Shown here one piece after another: positions 1 through 7,071 of a stretch of 22,441 bases of DNA. The notes beneath the pieces were generated by a model. That model ran no database searches, was not told where the DNA came from, and saw nothing but the letters and a program-made list of their open reading frames with translations. Origin of the DNA: an uncultured Pseudorhodobacter sp. Lineage in GTDB: Bacteria > Pseudomonadota > Alphaproteobacteria > Rhodobacterales > Rhodobacteraceae. The translations under genes were made by a program, and so were the position numbers. Position 1 is the first letter of the stretch. Each line of letters begins with the position of its first letter. The stretch is taken from contig CALEMZ010000127.1 in NCBI GenBank assembly GCA_937910975.1, positions 1-22,441 of the forward strand. The letters are read 5' to 3'.

Positions 1-1603
1 CCGTGCGGTCATGCAGCACGGCTGAGACGGTCGGGAACGGGTCAACCACGACCAGCGTATCCAGCTTTTCCATCGCAGTCTTCATCTCGGTCATACGGGT
101 CTGGCTGTTAGGGGCATGGCCCCACAGAACCATAACACGCACGTTGTCGTTCTGGTCGATATTGGCCTTGTCTTCCAACACGCCATCAATCCAACGGCTT
201 ACCGGAATGCCGTTTTCATTCATCAGGCTGCGCTCATTGCCGTCCTTGTCCAAAACGGGCGCGCCATCCGCCCCTTTCAGCGTCACGAAACGGCCCTTCA
301 GCCAGTCCAGATCCTCATCCCAAACCCGTGCCCAATGCGCCCAGGCCCCGGGGGCCAGACCGTAATAGCCGGGAAGGTCATGGCTAAGAACGCCAAGATC
401 GGTTGCGCCCTGCACATTGTCATGGCCGCGGAAAATATTGGTGCCGCCGCCCGCCACACCCATGTTACCAAGCGCTAGCTGAAGCACACAATAAGCGCGG
501 GTGTTGTTGTTGCCGTTGCTGTGCTGGGTGCCACCCATGCACCAGATCAGCGTGCCGGGGCGGTTGTTGGCCAATGTGCGCGCCACGCGCTCCATCTGGC
601 TACCGGGTACACCGGTCACACGTTCCACCTCGGCGGGGGTCCACTTTTTCACTTCTTCGCGGATCTGGTCCATCCCCCAAACACGGGTGCGGATGAACTC
701 TTTATCTTCCCACTTGTTTTCAAAGATGTGCCACAAAATTCCCCAGATCACCGCGACATCTGAGCCGGGACGGATGCGCATGTATTCATCCGCATGGGCC
801 GCCGTGCGGGTAAAGCGCGGATCCGCCACGATCAGGGGTGCGTTGTTTTCCTCTTTCGCCTTCAGCAGGTGCAACAGGGATACCGGATGCGCCTCTGCCG
901 GGTTGCCGCCGATGAGGAAGATCGCCCTGGATTTGTGAATGTCATTATAGCTGTTAGTCATGGCGCCGTAGCCCCATGTATTGGCCACACCCGACACCGT
1001 GGTCGAGTGGCAGATGCGCGCCTGATGGTCCACGTTATTGCTGCCCCAATAGGCGGCAAATTTGCGGAACAGATAAGCCTGCTCGTTGCTATGCTTGGCC
1101 GAGCCTAGCCAATACACAGAGTCCGGGCCGCTTTCATCGCGCACGGAAAGCATTTTGTCGCCGATCTCATTGATCGCCTGCTCCCATGAGATGCGCTTCC
1201 ACTCTCCGCCTTCTTTCTTCATCGGGTATTTCAGGCGGCGCTCGCCATGCGCATGTTCGCGCACCGAAGCACCCTTGGCGCAATAGCCACCAAGGTTAAA
1301 CGGGCTGTCAAACCCCGGTTCTTGCCCAATCCAGACGCCGTTTTCCACCTCGGCCAAGACTGTGCAGCCAACCGAACAATGGGTGCAGACCGATTTCACC
1401 GTCTGCACTGCGGAATTCACGGCAGCCTGCGCCTCAGCGCGCTGTACGGTGCCGCCGGTCACGCCAAGTGCTGCGAGCCCCCCGATTGCCAAGCCTGATC
1501 CGCGCAGAAATCCGCGCCGATCTACCGTCTTTTCCGCAACGGCGGACAGGATGTGCGGGCGTTGACTGGTGCGCGCCACTCCGCTGGTTTTTCTTCTAAG
1601 CAT
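1..1603 (-). CDS. fdhA: Formate dehydrogenase alpha subunit, Tat-exported, cysteine type (3' end outside window)
   Basis: This is the catalytic subunit of a respiratory, molybdopterin-dependent formate dehydrogenase oxidising formate to CO2 on the periplasmic side. About 534 residues are visible; the family runs to roughly 950-1000, so the C-terminal part lies beyond base 1. The N-terminus has a twin-arginine signal (DRRGFLRG, RR at residues 29-30) followed by a hydrophobic stretch. A [4Fe-4S] site follows with Cys73, Cys76, Cys80 and Cys108, then the conserved Lys110. The metal ligand is Cys198 (codon 1012-1010, in QARICHSTT), where E. coli FdnG has selenocysteine. The motifs GGNPAEAHP, DPRFTRTA and GNMGVAGGG(T)NIFRGHDNVQG are typical of the family. 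The start at 1603 places the Tat motif correctly. Upstream on the same strand are the Tat-target peptide, the chaperone and DUF3306/DUF3305. Whether the metal is Mo or W cannot be read from sequence. Confidence 0.95.
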   Translation of the reverse strand, partial: MLRRKTSGVARTSQRPHILSAVAEKTVDRRGFLRGSGLAIGGLAALGVTGGTVQRAEAQAAVNSAVQTVKSVCTHCSVGCTVLAEVENGVWIGQEPGFDSPFNLGGYCAKGASVREHAHGERRLKYPMKKEGGEWKRISWEQAINEIGDKMLSVRDESGPDSVYWLGSAKHSNEQAYLFRKFAAYWGSNNVDHQARICHSTTVSGVANTWGYGAMTNSYNDIHKSRAIFLIGGNPAEAHPVSLLHLLKAKEENNAPLIVADPRFTRTAAHADEYMRIRPGSDVAVIWGILWHIFENKWEDKEFIRTRVWGMDQIREEVKKWTPAEVERVTGVPGSQMERVARTLANNRPGTLIWCMGGTQHSNGNNNTRAYCVLQLALGNMGVAGGGTNIFRGHDNVQGATDLGVLSHDLPGYYGLAPGAWAHWARVWDEDLDWLKGRFVTLKGADGAPVLDKDGNERSLMNENGIPVSRWIDGVLEDKANIDQNDNVRVMVLWGHAPNSQTRMTEMKTAMEKLDTLVVVDPFPTVSAVLHDRT

Positions 1604-1681
1604 GTCTCTCTCCCTGGCTGTTCCGGCCGAACCGGCGGGCTGGTACTTTATCTGGTGCCGATGATGGCACAGGCCGTTCCG

Positions 1682-1873
1682 TCAGAAACGGGCGGTCGCG
1701 AAATAAGTGCGGGTGTGTTCGCTATCTTGCAGACCCGTGGCTTTAGGCGCGGCTTGCGCCGTGGCAGCCGTCGTGCCGACAACCGCAGCTGCCATTGCAG
1801 CTGGTGCCGCAGCCGTTGCCAGTTTCAGAAAATCGCGGCGTCCCTTGTCGGTCGTGTCCGTTGCTTTTGCCAT
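1682..1873 (-). CDS. Formate dehydrogenase region Tat-target small protein
   Basis: This 63-residue protein carries an N-terminal twin-arginine motif (GRRDFLKLA, residues 12-20) followed by an Ala-rich hydrophobic segment ending near AQA, and a short tail ending HTRTYFATARF. It matches the small family known as the formate dehydrogenase region TAT target (sometimes called FdhX), always found beside fdhA. The mature part is only about 20 residues, so an enzymatic role is unlikely. A part in assembly or export of the dehydrogenase complex is inferred from context only. It lies 78 bases upstream of fdhA and 43 bases downstream of the chaperone gene, in the same direction. A GAGG stands about nine bases before the ATG. 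Confidence 0.85.
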   Translation of the reverse strand: MAKATDTTDKGRRDFLKLATAAAPAAMAAAVVGTTAATAQAAPKATGLQDSEHTRTYFATARF

Positions 1874-1916
1874 CTTCTTGGTCCTCTGGTCTGTGGGGTA
1901 CCTACCCCGGATTGTC

Positions 1917-2528
1917 TTAGCCCTGCGCCATCAGGCGAAAGGCTTCGCGTTCGATCGTCATGAAAGTCTTGCCGATCAAACCAACGGGCGCATAAAACAC
2001 CGAAGTTTTTGCGCCTTCGAGATCGGTAAAGAAATGTGTGGCCCACGGGGCGATGTGGCGGTTAAAGAACGTTTTCTGTACATCCAGCGAAGCAGGCACC
2101 CCGAACCGCCCATCAATCAACCCAGCCATCATTTCCATCAGGCTGGCGATGTTGTCTTCGGGCTCATAAACATTGGGTGCGCGCGTGATTTGCTGCGCCG
2201 TCATATCGTTGCGCAACTGTGCCAGCGGCTTTTCATTCAAAAAGCCGGTCATGTAAAAGCTGGCATAGGGCAACAATTCCCCACGCGCGAGGCCGATGAA
2301 CAACGTGTTGAACTCGCGCTCCACTGAGGTTTCCGTGGTCGATTTTGCCAGTTTTGCCAGTGTTGAGATGCCTCGGCCCAAAGGGGTTTCATCTCCCGTC
2401 AGCAACTCACAGCGCGTCAATAGCGCGCGCTTAGGCGGCACGGCCAGAAGGGCGGCCAAGAAATCGTAAAGATCGGCGCGCAGGGCGTCCTCTTCAGCGA
2501 TCAAAGGCTTGGCGGCGGTCTGGGTCAT
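1917..2528 (-). CDS. TorD/DmsD-family molecular chaperone for formate dehydrogenase
   Basis: This 203-residue, cytoplasmic, mostly helical protein belongs to the TorD family of redox-enzyme maturation chaperones. These bind the Tat signal and apo-form of a molybdoenzyme until its cofactor is inserted. Family marks include LYDFLAALLAVPP near residues 20-33, EFNTLFIGLARGELLPYASFYMTGFLNEKPLAQLR (about 92-126) with the YASFY and GFL elements, the YEPEDNIASLMEMMAGLI block and the terminal helix with FFNRHIAPWATHFFTDLE. The position between DUF3306 and the Tat-target/fdhA genes makes FdhA the probable client. The start at 2528 is preceded by AAGGA with a six-base spacing, and the gene begins nine bases after the DUF3306 stop. 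Confidence 0.92.
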   Translation of the reverse strand: MTQTAAKPLIAEEDALRADLYDFLAALLAVPPKRALLTRCELLTGDETPLGRGISTLAKLAKSTTETSVEREFNTLFIGLARGELLPYASFYMTGFLNEKPLAQLRNDMTAQQITRAPNVYEPEDNIASLMEMMAGLIDGRFGVPASLDVQKTFFNRHIAPWATHFFTDLEGAKTSVFYAPVGLIGKTFMTIEREAFRLMAQG

Positions 2529-2537
2529 AGATTGTCC

Positions 2538-3152
2538 TTAACTGGCATAAGCAAAGCGCATGCGGCGTGCGCGGGCAGGTACCGCATCGTTGGTAATTTC
2601 GGCAGAGGTTGGGGCAGGTGACCCCTCCGCGCGGGCATCCGCCTCAACCGGGGCTTCCGCTTCGGCTACGGTATCAGCATCAGTTATATCTTCGGCAACA
2701 GCCGCACTCGGCGCTGCCGCTTCCGCCTCAGCGGCTTCGGCCAAGGCGATGACATGCTTCATCATGCCCTTGCCAACCTGATAGGCGGTTTTCATATCGG
2801 GCATAACAGTCGCAGCATCGCTGAAATCGTCATTATGGTCGCAAAGCCCATCCAGATTGGCCAACACTGGATTACTGCGCCACAAAACCCGCAAGGCACG
2901 GCGGCGCAGATGCTCAGGTACGGCGCGATTCATAAAGGCGGAAAAATCATCGCCCATCTGCATCGCATCTGGATCATTCAAACCCAGTTCATTCAAAATC
3001 TCAGTGTCAGTCTTTTCGGCCTGCGCCTCGGCTAAAGCCTCCGCCTCCTGCGCGCGCAGCGCGGCCTCTTGCGCCTGCGCCTCCATGCGGGCCTCTGCCT
3101 CGACAGCGGCACGGCGGCGTAGCCAAAAACCTTGGGGGGCTTGCGTGCTCAT
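2538..3152 (-). CDS. DUF3306 protein of the formate dehydrogenase locus
   Basis: This 204-residue acidic protein has a recognisable DUF3306 core at about residues 50-130, with DPDAMQMGDDFSAFMNRAVP, then RRRALRVLWRSNPVLANLDG and LCDHNDDFSDA. The N-terminal 50 residues are Ala/Glu/Gln-rich and should form a helical coiled coil. The C-terminal 70 residues are low-complexity Ala/Glu/Val/Asp repeats, probably disordered, ending in a basic RARRMRFAYAS tail. The biochemical role of DUF3306 is unknown to me. Its strict association with formate dehydrogenase and DUF3305 suggests a maturation or assembly factor. Its ATG overlaps the DUF3305 stop (ATGA), which points to translational coupling. No signal peptide is seen. 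Confidence 0.88.
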   Translation of the reverse strand: MSTQAPQGFWLRRRAAVEAEARMEAQAQEAALRAQEAEALAEAQAEKTDTEILNELGLNDPDAMQMGDDFSAFMNRAVPEHLRRRALRVLWRSNPVLANLDGLCDHNDDFSDAATVMPDMKTAYQVGKGMMKHVIALAEAAEAEAAAPSAAVAEDITDADTVAEAEAPVEADARAEGSPAPTSAEITNDAVPARARRMRFAYAS

Positions 3153-3712
3153 TTTTCGCCGGCTCCCGTACGGCGCGGCGCGCGAAACACATCTGAAAGC
3201 TGGCGAATACGTCCATCGCCCTTGCCATCCTCCTCCAGATCGACGCGCATCTTGTCACGCTTGCGCTTGATGAAGACTTCCTCGACATGATGCTCTTGCA
3301 CAAAGTCACGCACCCATCCGATCATCCCCAGCGGCATCGGCACGGCCTCAATCAACCCGTCGCCGCTATCCATGTAATCCTGCCCCTCATAGGGAGAAGC
3401 GGTTACGATGACAGGCTCCCATGGGATATCCCTTGTGGGGTTCTCCGCCTCGCGCAGTATCACCACAACCGAAGGCGTCTTGGCCGAAAGACCAACCAGA
3501 TACGCCTCTGTATCGGACGACCATAAATCCAAAGTCAGGGTGGCTGCATGGTAATCCACCACCTCTCCCTCACGGCGCAACTCCCGCCAATCGGCGGGGC
3601 CGGCACCGGGAAGCACAGCGACAACCTTCCAGGCCCACGCAGCCCAACGGGTCACGCCCGGCATCTTCCGGACAACAATGCCTACAGACATAGATGCGCG
3701 CGTTAGCGCCAT
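3149..3712 (-). CDS. DUF3305 protein of the formate dehydrogenase locus
   Basis: This 187-residue cytoplasmic protein matches DUF3305, the regular partner of DUF3306 in alpha- and betaproteobacterial formate dehydrogenase clusters. Family marks are the N-terminal VGIVVRKMPGVTRWAAWAWKVVAVLPG, the central LDLWSSDTEAYLVGLSAKTPSVVVILRE, and the EAVPMPLGMIGWVRDFVQEHHVEEVFIKRKRDK block near residues 120-155. No catalytic motif or signal peptide is visible, and its molecular function is not known. It is the first gene of the minus-strand fdh operon, with a purine-rich AGAGGA eight bases before the ATG. It faces the divergent Fe-S protein gene across a 351-base spacer. Confidence 0.88.
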   Translation of the reverse strand: MALTRASMSVGIVVRKMPGVTRWAAWAWKVVAVLPGAGPADWRELRREGEVVDYHAATLTLDLWSSDTEAYLVGLSAKTPSVVVILREAENPTRDIPWEPVIVTASPYEGQDYMDSGDGLIEAVPMPLGMIGWVRDFVQEHHVEEVFIKRKRDKMRVDLEEDGKGDGRIRQLSDVFRAPRRTGAGEK

Positions 3713-3840
3713 TCAGTCATTCCTCTCCTGTCAGATGCTGGTTGGCCGCACCTGCTGTTCGATAGTGGCCTCAGAATTAGGCATGCTCCAAATGATTTTT
3801 GGTCTCAAAGTGGAATAACTTGGCGATTCGCAAGACAATC

Positions 3841-3853
3841 GGACAAAATGTCC
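3841..3853. promoter_or_regulatory. Candidate operator, GGAC-N5-GTCC copy 1
   Basis: The sequence GGACAAAATGTCC is an inverted repeat (arms GGACA and TGTCC) of the size bound by a dimeric regulator. A second copy with the same outer arms and the same five-base spacer lies 43 bases away centre to centre, about four helical turns. The binding protein is unknown. Confidence 0.4.
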
Positions 3854-3883
3854 ACTCTGCTTTTCTGGCACCCCAAAAAGGCA

Positions 3884-3896
3884 GGACGAATTGTCC
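3884..3896. promoter_or_regulatory. Candidate operator, GGAC-N5-GTCC copy 2
   Basis: The sequence GGACGAATTGTCC repeats the architecture of the site at 3841-3853 with a different central five bases. Shared arms with a different centre and helical phasing favour a regulator site over chance. No regulator gene lies beside it in the window. Confidence 0.4.
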
Positions 3897-4063
3897 CCAC
3901 TGCAATTCCTGTGTTTTTCCGTCAGTCAAATATTGGCGCAAAATCAACGAATCAGTGCCGCAACTCCCGGATGGGCCTTGATGCAGCTAAGGCTTTCATG
4001 CCTAGCTTCGACTTGTTGGTGCAATCGTCCCAAAGGCGAAGCTCGGCGGCAGAGGGGATAATA

Positions 4064-6019
4064 ATGGCCAAGCATTTGATATTATGTGACTGTTTTGGAA
4101 GCCAAGCAGTGGATGCAGTGGGGCTTGCAAAAGCCACAGGGCTGGCTTGCTCACGCGTGCACAGTGCTCTTTGCACCACCGGGCTTGCCGCAGCCGAGGC
4201 CGCAATAGCGCAAGGCGATGCCATCATCGCCTGTCAGCAAGAGGCCCCTCGCTTTGCCGATCTGGCCGAAGAAATGGGTGCACCAGCCCCGCTTTTCGTT
4301 GATATCCGCGACCGTGCCGGCTGGTCCGAGGATGCGGACACGATGCCCAAAATGGCCGCCTTACTGGCCGAGGTACAACTGCTTCGACCCGCTACAAAGA
4401 CGGTGGATGTTACCTCAGACGGGGTCTGCCTGATTATCGGGCGCGCAGGGGTGGCCCTACCTGCAGCAGAGCGTCTGGCAACAAACCTTGCGGTAACGGT
4501 GCTGGTCACTGACGACGGTGATCTTCCGCTGTCACGTGATTATGAGGTGATTCGCGGCCACATCCGGCAGGCGCATGGCAGCCTTGGTGCTTTCGATATC
4601 CGTATCGACGCGCTGCAAGTACTGGAGCCGGGCGGGCGCGGGGCCTTTGGCCTGTCTGCGCCGCGTGATGGGGCCAACACCACCTGTGATATGATCCTTG
4701 ATCTGTCCGGCAATGCCGCGCTGTTTCCGGCCCCCCACAAACGTGACGGCTATCTGCGCGTCGATCCCGGCGATCCTTTGGCCGTCGCGGGTGCGGTGTT
4801 TGACGCGGCACAGATGGTTGGCACCTTTGAGAAGCCCTTCTATCTGATGTTGGAGCAACATCTTTGCGCCCATTCCCGCGCGGGCCAAACCGGCTGCACC
4901 CGCTGTCTGGATATTTGCCCGACCAGCGCGATCCGCCCCGATGGTGACCATGTGACGATTGACGCGATGGTCTGCGCGGGTTGCGGGGCCTGTTCGGCAC
5001 TTTGTCCATCCGGTGCCATTCACTATGACGCGCCGCCCGTGGATCACGTCTTGCGCCGCATCCGGGTGCTGGCCGAAACCTATCTGGCGGCGGGCGGCAC
5101 CCTGCCCCGCCTTTTGGTGCATGACCTTGACCATGGGTCGGAACTTATCCGGCTTGCCGCGCGCCTTGGCCGTGGCCTTCCTGCCGATGTGATCCCCTTG
5201 GGGGTCGATGCACTGGCAGGCTTTGGCCATGCCGAAATGCTCGCCGCCCTTGCCATGGGCTTTTGTGCCGTTGATCTGCTGGCCGCGCCACGCAGCGAAC
5301 GCGACCCCATCATGCGCGAGATGGCCTTGGCTGAGGCGATGGGCGGTGCAGGCCGTCTGCGCCTGTTGGATGAGCAAGACCCGGATGCGGTCTGCGGTCT
5401 GCTATACGACGCGCAACCCACACCGCTTGCCATCACACCCGTCCTGCCCATGGGCAGCCGCCGCCAGATCGCGCGTCTGGCTGCAAAGGCACTGCTGCCC
5501 GATGCCACCACCCCTGTGCCCTTGCCCGAAGGCGCGCCCTATGGAGCCGTGCTCATCAACACCGACAGTTGCACGCTGTGCTTGTCTTGCGCCTCACTTT
5601 GCCCCAGTGGCGCGCTTCTGGACAGCCCCGACAAACCACAACTGCGCTTTCAAGAGGATGCTTGCCTGCAATGCGGCATCTGCGAAACCATCTGCCCAGA
5701 GAATGCAATTACGCTGTTGCCGCAATTCAACCCCGCCGACACGGCCTTTGGACAGGCTGTCTTGCATGAGGAAGAGCCCTTTGCCTGCGTCGAATGCGGC
5801 ACGCTTTTCGGTGTTAAATCGACAATCGAAAAGATCAGCGCCAAACTGGCCGGGAAGCATTCAATGTTTCAGGAGGGCGGCGCGGGGCGGTTGATCCAGA
5901 TGTGCGACAATTGCCGAATATCAGCTCAGTATCACAGCTCCAACAACCCCTTCACAGGCGACGAGCGCCCCAAACCCCGCACCACCGATGATTACCTGTC
6001 CAAGCGGCGGGATCATTGA
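4064..6019 (+). CDS. Multi-cluster 4Fe-4S ferredoxin-like protein of the fdh locus
   Basis: This 651-residue cytoplasmic protein is found next to formate dehydrogenase accessory genes in Rhodobacteraceae. The N-terminus has conserved cysteines (LCDCFGS, residues about 7-13, and further Cys to about 60). It carries four [4Fe-4S] motifs in two pairs: Cys278 onward (CTRCLDICP) with Cys304 onward (CAGCGACSALCP), and Cys503 onward (CTLCLSCASLCP) with Cys534 onward (CLQCGICETICP). A last CxxC pair at 575-578 (CVEC) and 614-617 (CDNC) looks like a zinc- or iron-binding ribbon. The segment between the two ferredoxin pairs (about 330-500) has no motif I recognise, apart from a VHDLDHGSELIRLAARLG stretch that resembles a small alpha/beta domain. 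The role, probably electron transfer in dehydrogenase maturation or electron output, is inferred. I chose the start at 4064 because AGAGGGG precedes it; the frame is open back to 3848 without family-like sequence. Confidence 0.88.
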   Translation: MAKHLILCDCFGSQAVDAVGLAKATGLACSRVHSALCTTGLAAAEAAIAQGDAIIACQQEAPRFADLAEEMGAPAPLFVDIRDRAGWSEDADTMPKMAALLAEVQLLRPATKTVDVTSDGVCLIIGRAGVALPAAERLATNLAVTVLVTDDGDLPLSRDYEVIRGHIRQAHGSLGAFDIRIDALQVLEPGGRGAFGLSAPRDGANTTCDMILDLSGNAALFPAPHKRDGYLRVDPGDPLAVAGAVFDAAQMVGTFEKPFYLMLEQHLCAHSRAGQTGCTRCLDICPTSAIRPDGDHVTIDAMVCAGCGACSALCPSGAIHYDAPPVDHVLRRIRVLAETYLAAGGTLPRLLVHDLDHGSELIRLAARLGRGLPADVIPLGVDALAGFGHAEMLAALAMGFCAVDLLAAPRSERDPIMREMALAEAMGGAGRLRLLDEQDPDAVCGLLYDAQPTPLAITPVLPMGSRRQIARLAAKALLPDATTPVPLPEGAPYGAVLINTDSCTLCLSCASLCPSGALLDSPDKPQLRFQEDACLQCGICETICPENAITLLPQFNPADTAFGQAVLHEEEPFACVECGTLFGVKSTIEKISAKLAGKHSMFQEGGAGRLIQMCDNCRISAQYHSSNNPFTGDERPKPRTTDDYLSKRRDH

Positions 6020-6036
6020 TGCGGCCGACGGCAGGT

Positions 6037-6774
6037 CTATTTCGCCTCGACCGGGGCGCCCAGATTGGCGGGGACAAGCCCTGCGGCATAGGCCTGCAAG
6101 GCCTCCACCTCCTCCAACGTCAAAAGGACGGGGGCGATGGTCGGCGGGCGCGCTGGATCAAACGGCGGGCTGAGATCCTGGACCCGCAAAAAGGCAGGAT
6201 GCGGGTTCAACACATAAAAGATATTGAACCGCACAGCCCAATCGGGCAGCGCCCGCAGCGCCATGAAAGACGGAGTGGAGCCGATTCCGCCACGCCGTTC
6301 GGGCGCGGTACGATGACACCGCGCGCAATGCAGACCAGCGATCTCGGCCCCAAGAATCGCGTCGCCATCAAAGGTAATGGCTTCAACCGCTACGACCTGC
6401 GGCGCGGCCTCAAAACCCGGCCCGTCACCGGGCGCAAACTCCGCAATCGCGCGCTGGCCGATCTTGGACAAGACCCAATCAGCAAAGCGCTGCGCCGCTG
6501 CATTATCGCTCAGCACCTCCAGATGCCAAGCCTGCCCCGCGCGCAAAATCACCGGCACACCGGCGCCGCCCAAACCCAGGCGCAGGTCCGCGCCCGCATC
6601 CACCAACACAGCACGCCGTCCGGTTTTCAGCATGAAACGCGGCAGCAGATAGGCCATCAACCCCACCTCAACCAAGGTGCTTTCCGCCATCAAGTTGAAC
6701 TCTCGCGCCTCCTCCTGCGCACGCAGAGGCAGCGCAAAGCAAACCAGCATCACCCACAAACCGACTCTTCGCAT
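6037..6774 (-). CDS. Exported c-type cytochrome with an N-terminal tungstate-binding-protein-like (TupA) segment
   Basis: This 245-residue protein begins with a Sec signal peptide (residues 1-20, ending LRAQ). Residues about 31-70 (ESTLVEVGLMAYLLPRFMLKTG, then a Gly-rich turn) resemble the start of ABC-type tungstate-binding proteins. Residues about 91-113 (AAAQRFADWVLSKIGQRAIAEF) resemble the C-terminal helix of the same family, so the large middle part appears to be missing. Residues 150-154 (CARCH) are a heme c site, with Met171 a possible axial ligand, in a class I cytochrome c-like tail. The protein should lie in the periplasm, where the dehydrogenase works. It is transcribed against both flanking plus-strand genes. 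An AAAGGGGG eight bases before the ATG at 6774 decides this start over the one at 6798. Electron transfer or oxyanion sensing are guesses. Confidence 0.75.
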   Translation of the reverse strand: MRRVGLWVMLVCFALPLRAQEEAREFNLMAESTLVEVGLMAYLLPRFMLKTGRRAVLVDAGADLRLGLGGAGVPVILRAGQAWHLEVLSDNAAAQRFADWVLSKIGQRAIAEFAPGDGPGFEAAPQVVAVEAITFDGDAILGAEIAGLHCARCHRTAPERRGGIGSTPSFMALRALPDWAVRFNIFYVLNPHPAFLRVQDLSPPFDPARPPTIAPVLLTLEEVEALQAYAAGLVPANLGAPVEAK

Positions 6775-6846
6775 GGCGCATGCCCCCTTTCTCCCCATAA
6801 GCTAGGCAAGGCAGGCCCGCGCGGTCAACACAGAAAGGCCCCCCAA

Positions 6847-7071
6847 ATGTCCCCAGAAATGCCCCCGGAAATGGATGCCACATTCAACATGACCCTGCGC
6901 AAATTCCTCAAGGAAGTTGGCGTCACCTCACAACAAGCCATTGAAGCCGCGATGCGCGAGGCAGGGCCAAGCGTGGCAGGTCAACCGATCGCCCTGCGCA
7001 TGGTGCTGACAATCGACGCGCTGGACGTGACCCACACAGTCACCGGCACAATCACGGGGCCACAGGCATGA
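6847..7071 (+). CDS. DUF6494 family small protein
   Basis: This 74-residue protein shows the DUF6494 signature: FNMTLRKFLKEVGVTSQQAIEAAMREA near residues 13-39, then a beta-rich ALRMVLTIDALDVTHTVTGTI end. The family is small, cytoplasmic and of unknown function, and is regularly found beside Mrp and formate dehydrogenase accessory genes. Three in-frame ATGs are possible (6847, 6859, 6871). The first has the better purine-rich stretch (AGAAAGG) upstream. Its stop overlaps the Mrp start (ATGA), so the two proteins are probably made together. Confidence 0.8.
   Translation: MSPEMPPEMDATFNMTLRKFLKEVGVTSQQAIEAAMREAGPSVAGQPIALRMVLTIDALDVTHTVTGTITGPQA

Larger units (their letters stand above)
3713..4063. 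promoter_or_regulatory. Divergent fdh intergenic region
   Basis: This is the only stretch over 300 bases without a convincing gene. It must carry the promoters for the minus-strand fdh operon and the plus-strand Fe-S protein operon. It is more AT-rich than its surroundings. It holds two GGAC-N5-GTCC palindromes (listed separately) and a bulged inverted repeat at 3819-3834 built on GCGA-T-TCGC. An open frame in phase with the plus-strand gene runs from 3848, but it lacks a good ribosome site and family similarity. I could not place a convincing -35/-10 pair. Confidence 0.55.

Noticed and set aside
1010..1012. Possible selenocysteine codon at the formate dehydrogenase active site
   Set aside because: The codon reads TGC on the minus strand, so it is an ordinary cysteine.
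3864..3885. Sigma-54-like TGGCAC element
   Set aside because: After TGGCAC the required GC is two bases too far away, so the GG-N10-GC spacing is not met.
3848..4063. In-frame N-terminal extension of 72 residues on the ferredoxin-like protein
   Set aside because: It lacks a ribosome site and family-like sequence and covers the palindromes. The ATG at 4064 has AGAGGGG upstream and begins MAKHLILCDC, a natural N-terminus.
6016..6846. Long plus-strand frame ahead of the DUF6494 gene
   Set aside because: It is the antisense of the cytochrome gene at 6037-6774, with Gln/Arg/His-rich low-quality sequence. Only its end from 6847 is a real protein.
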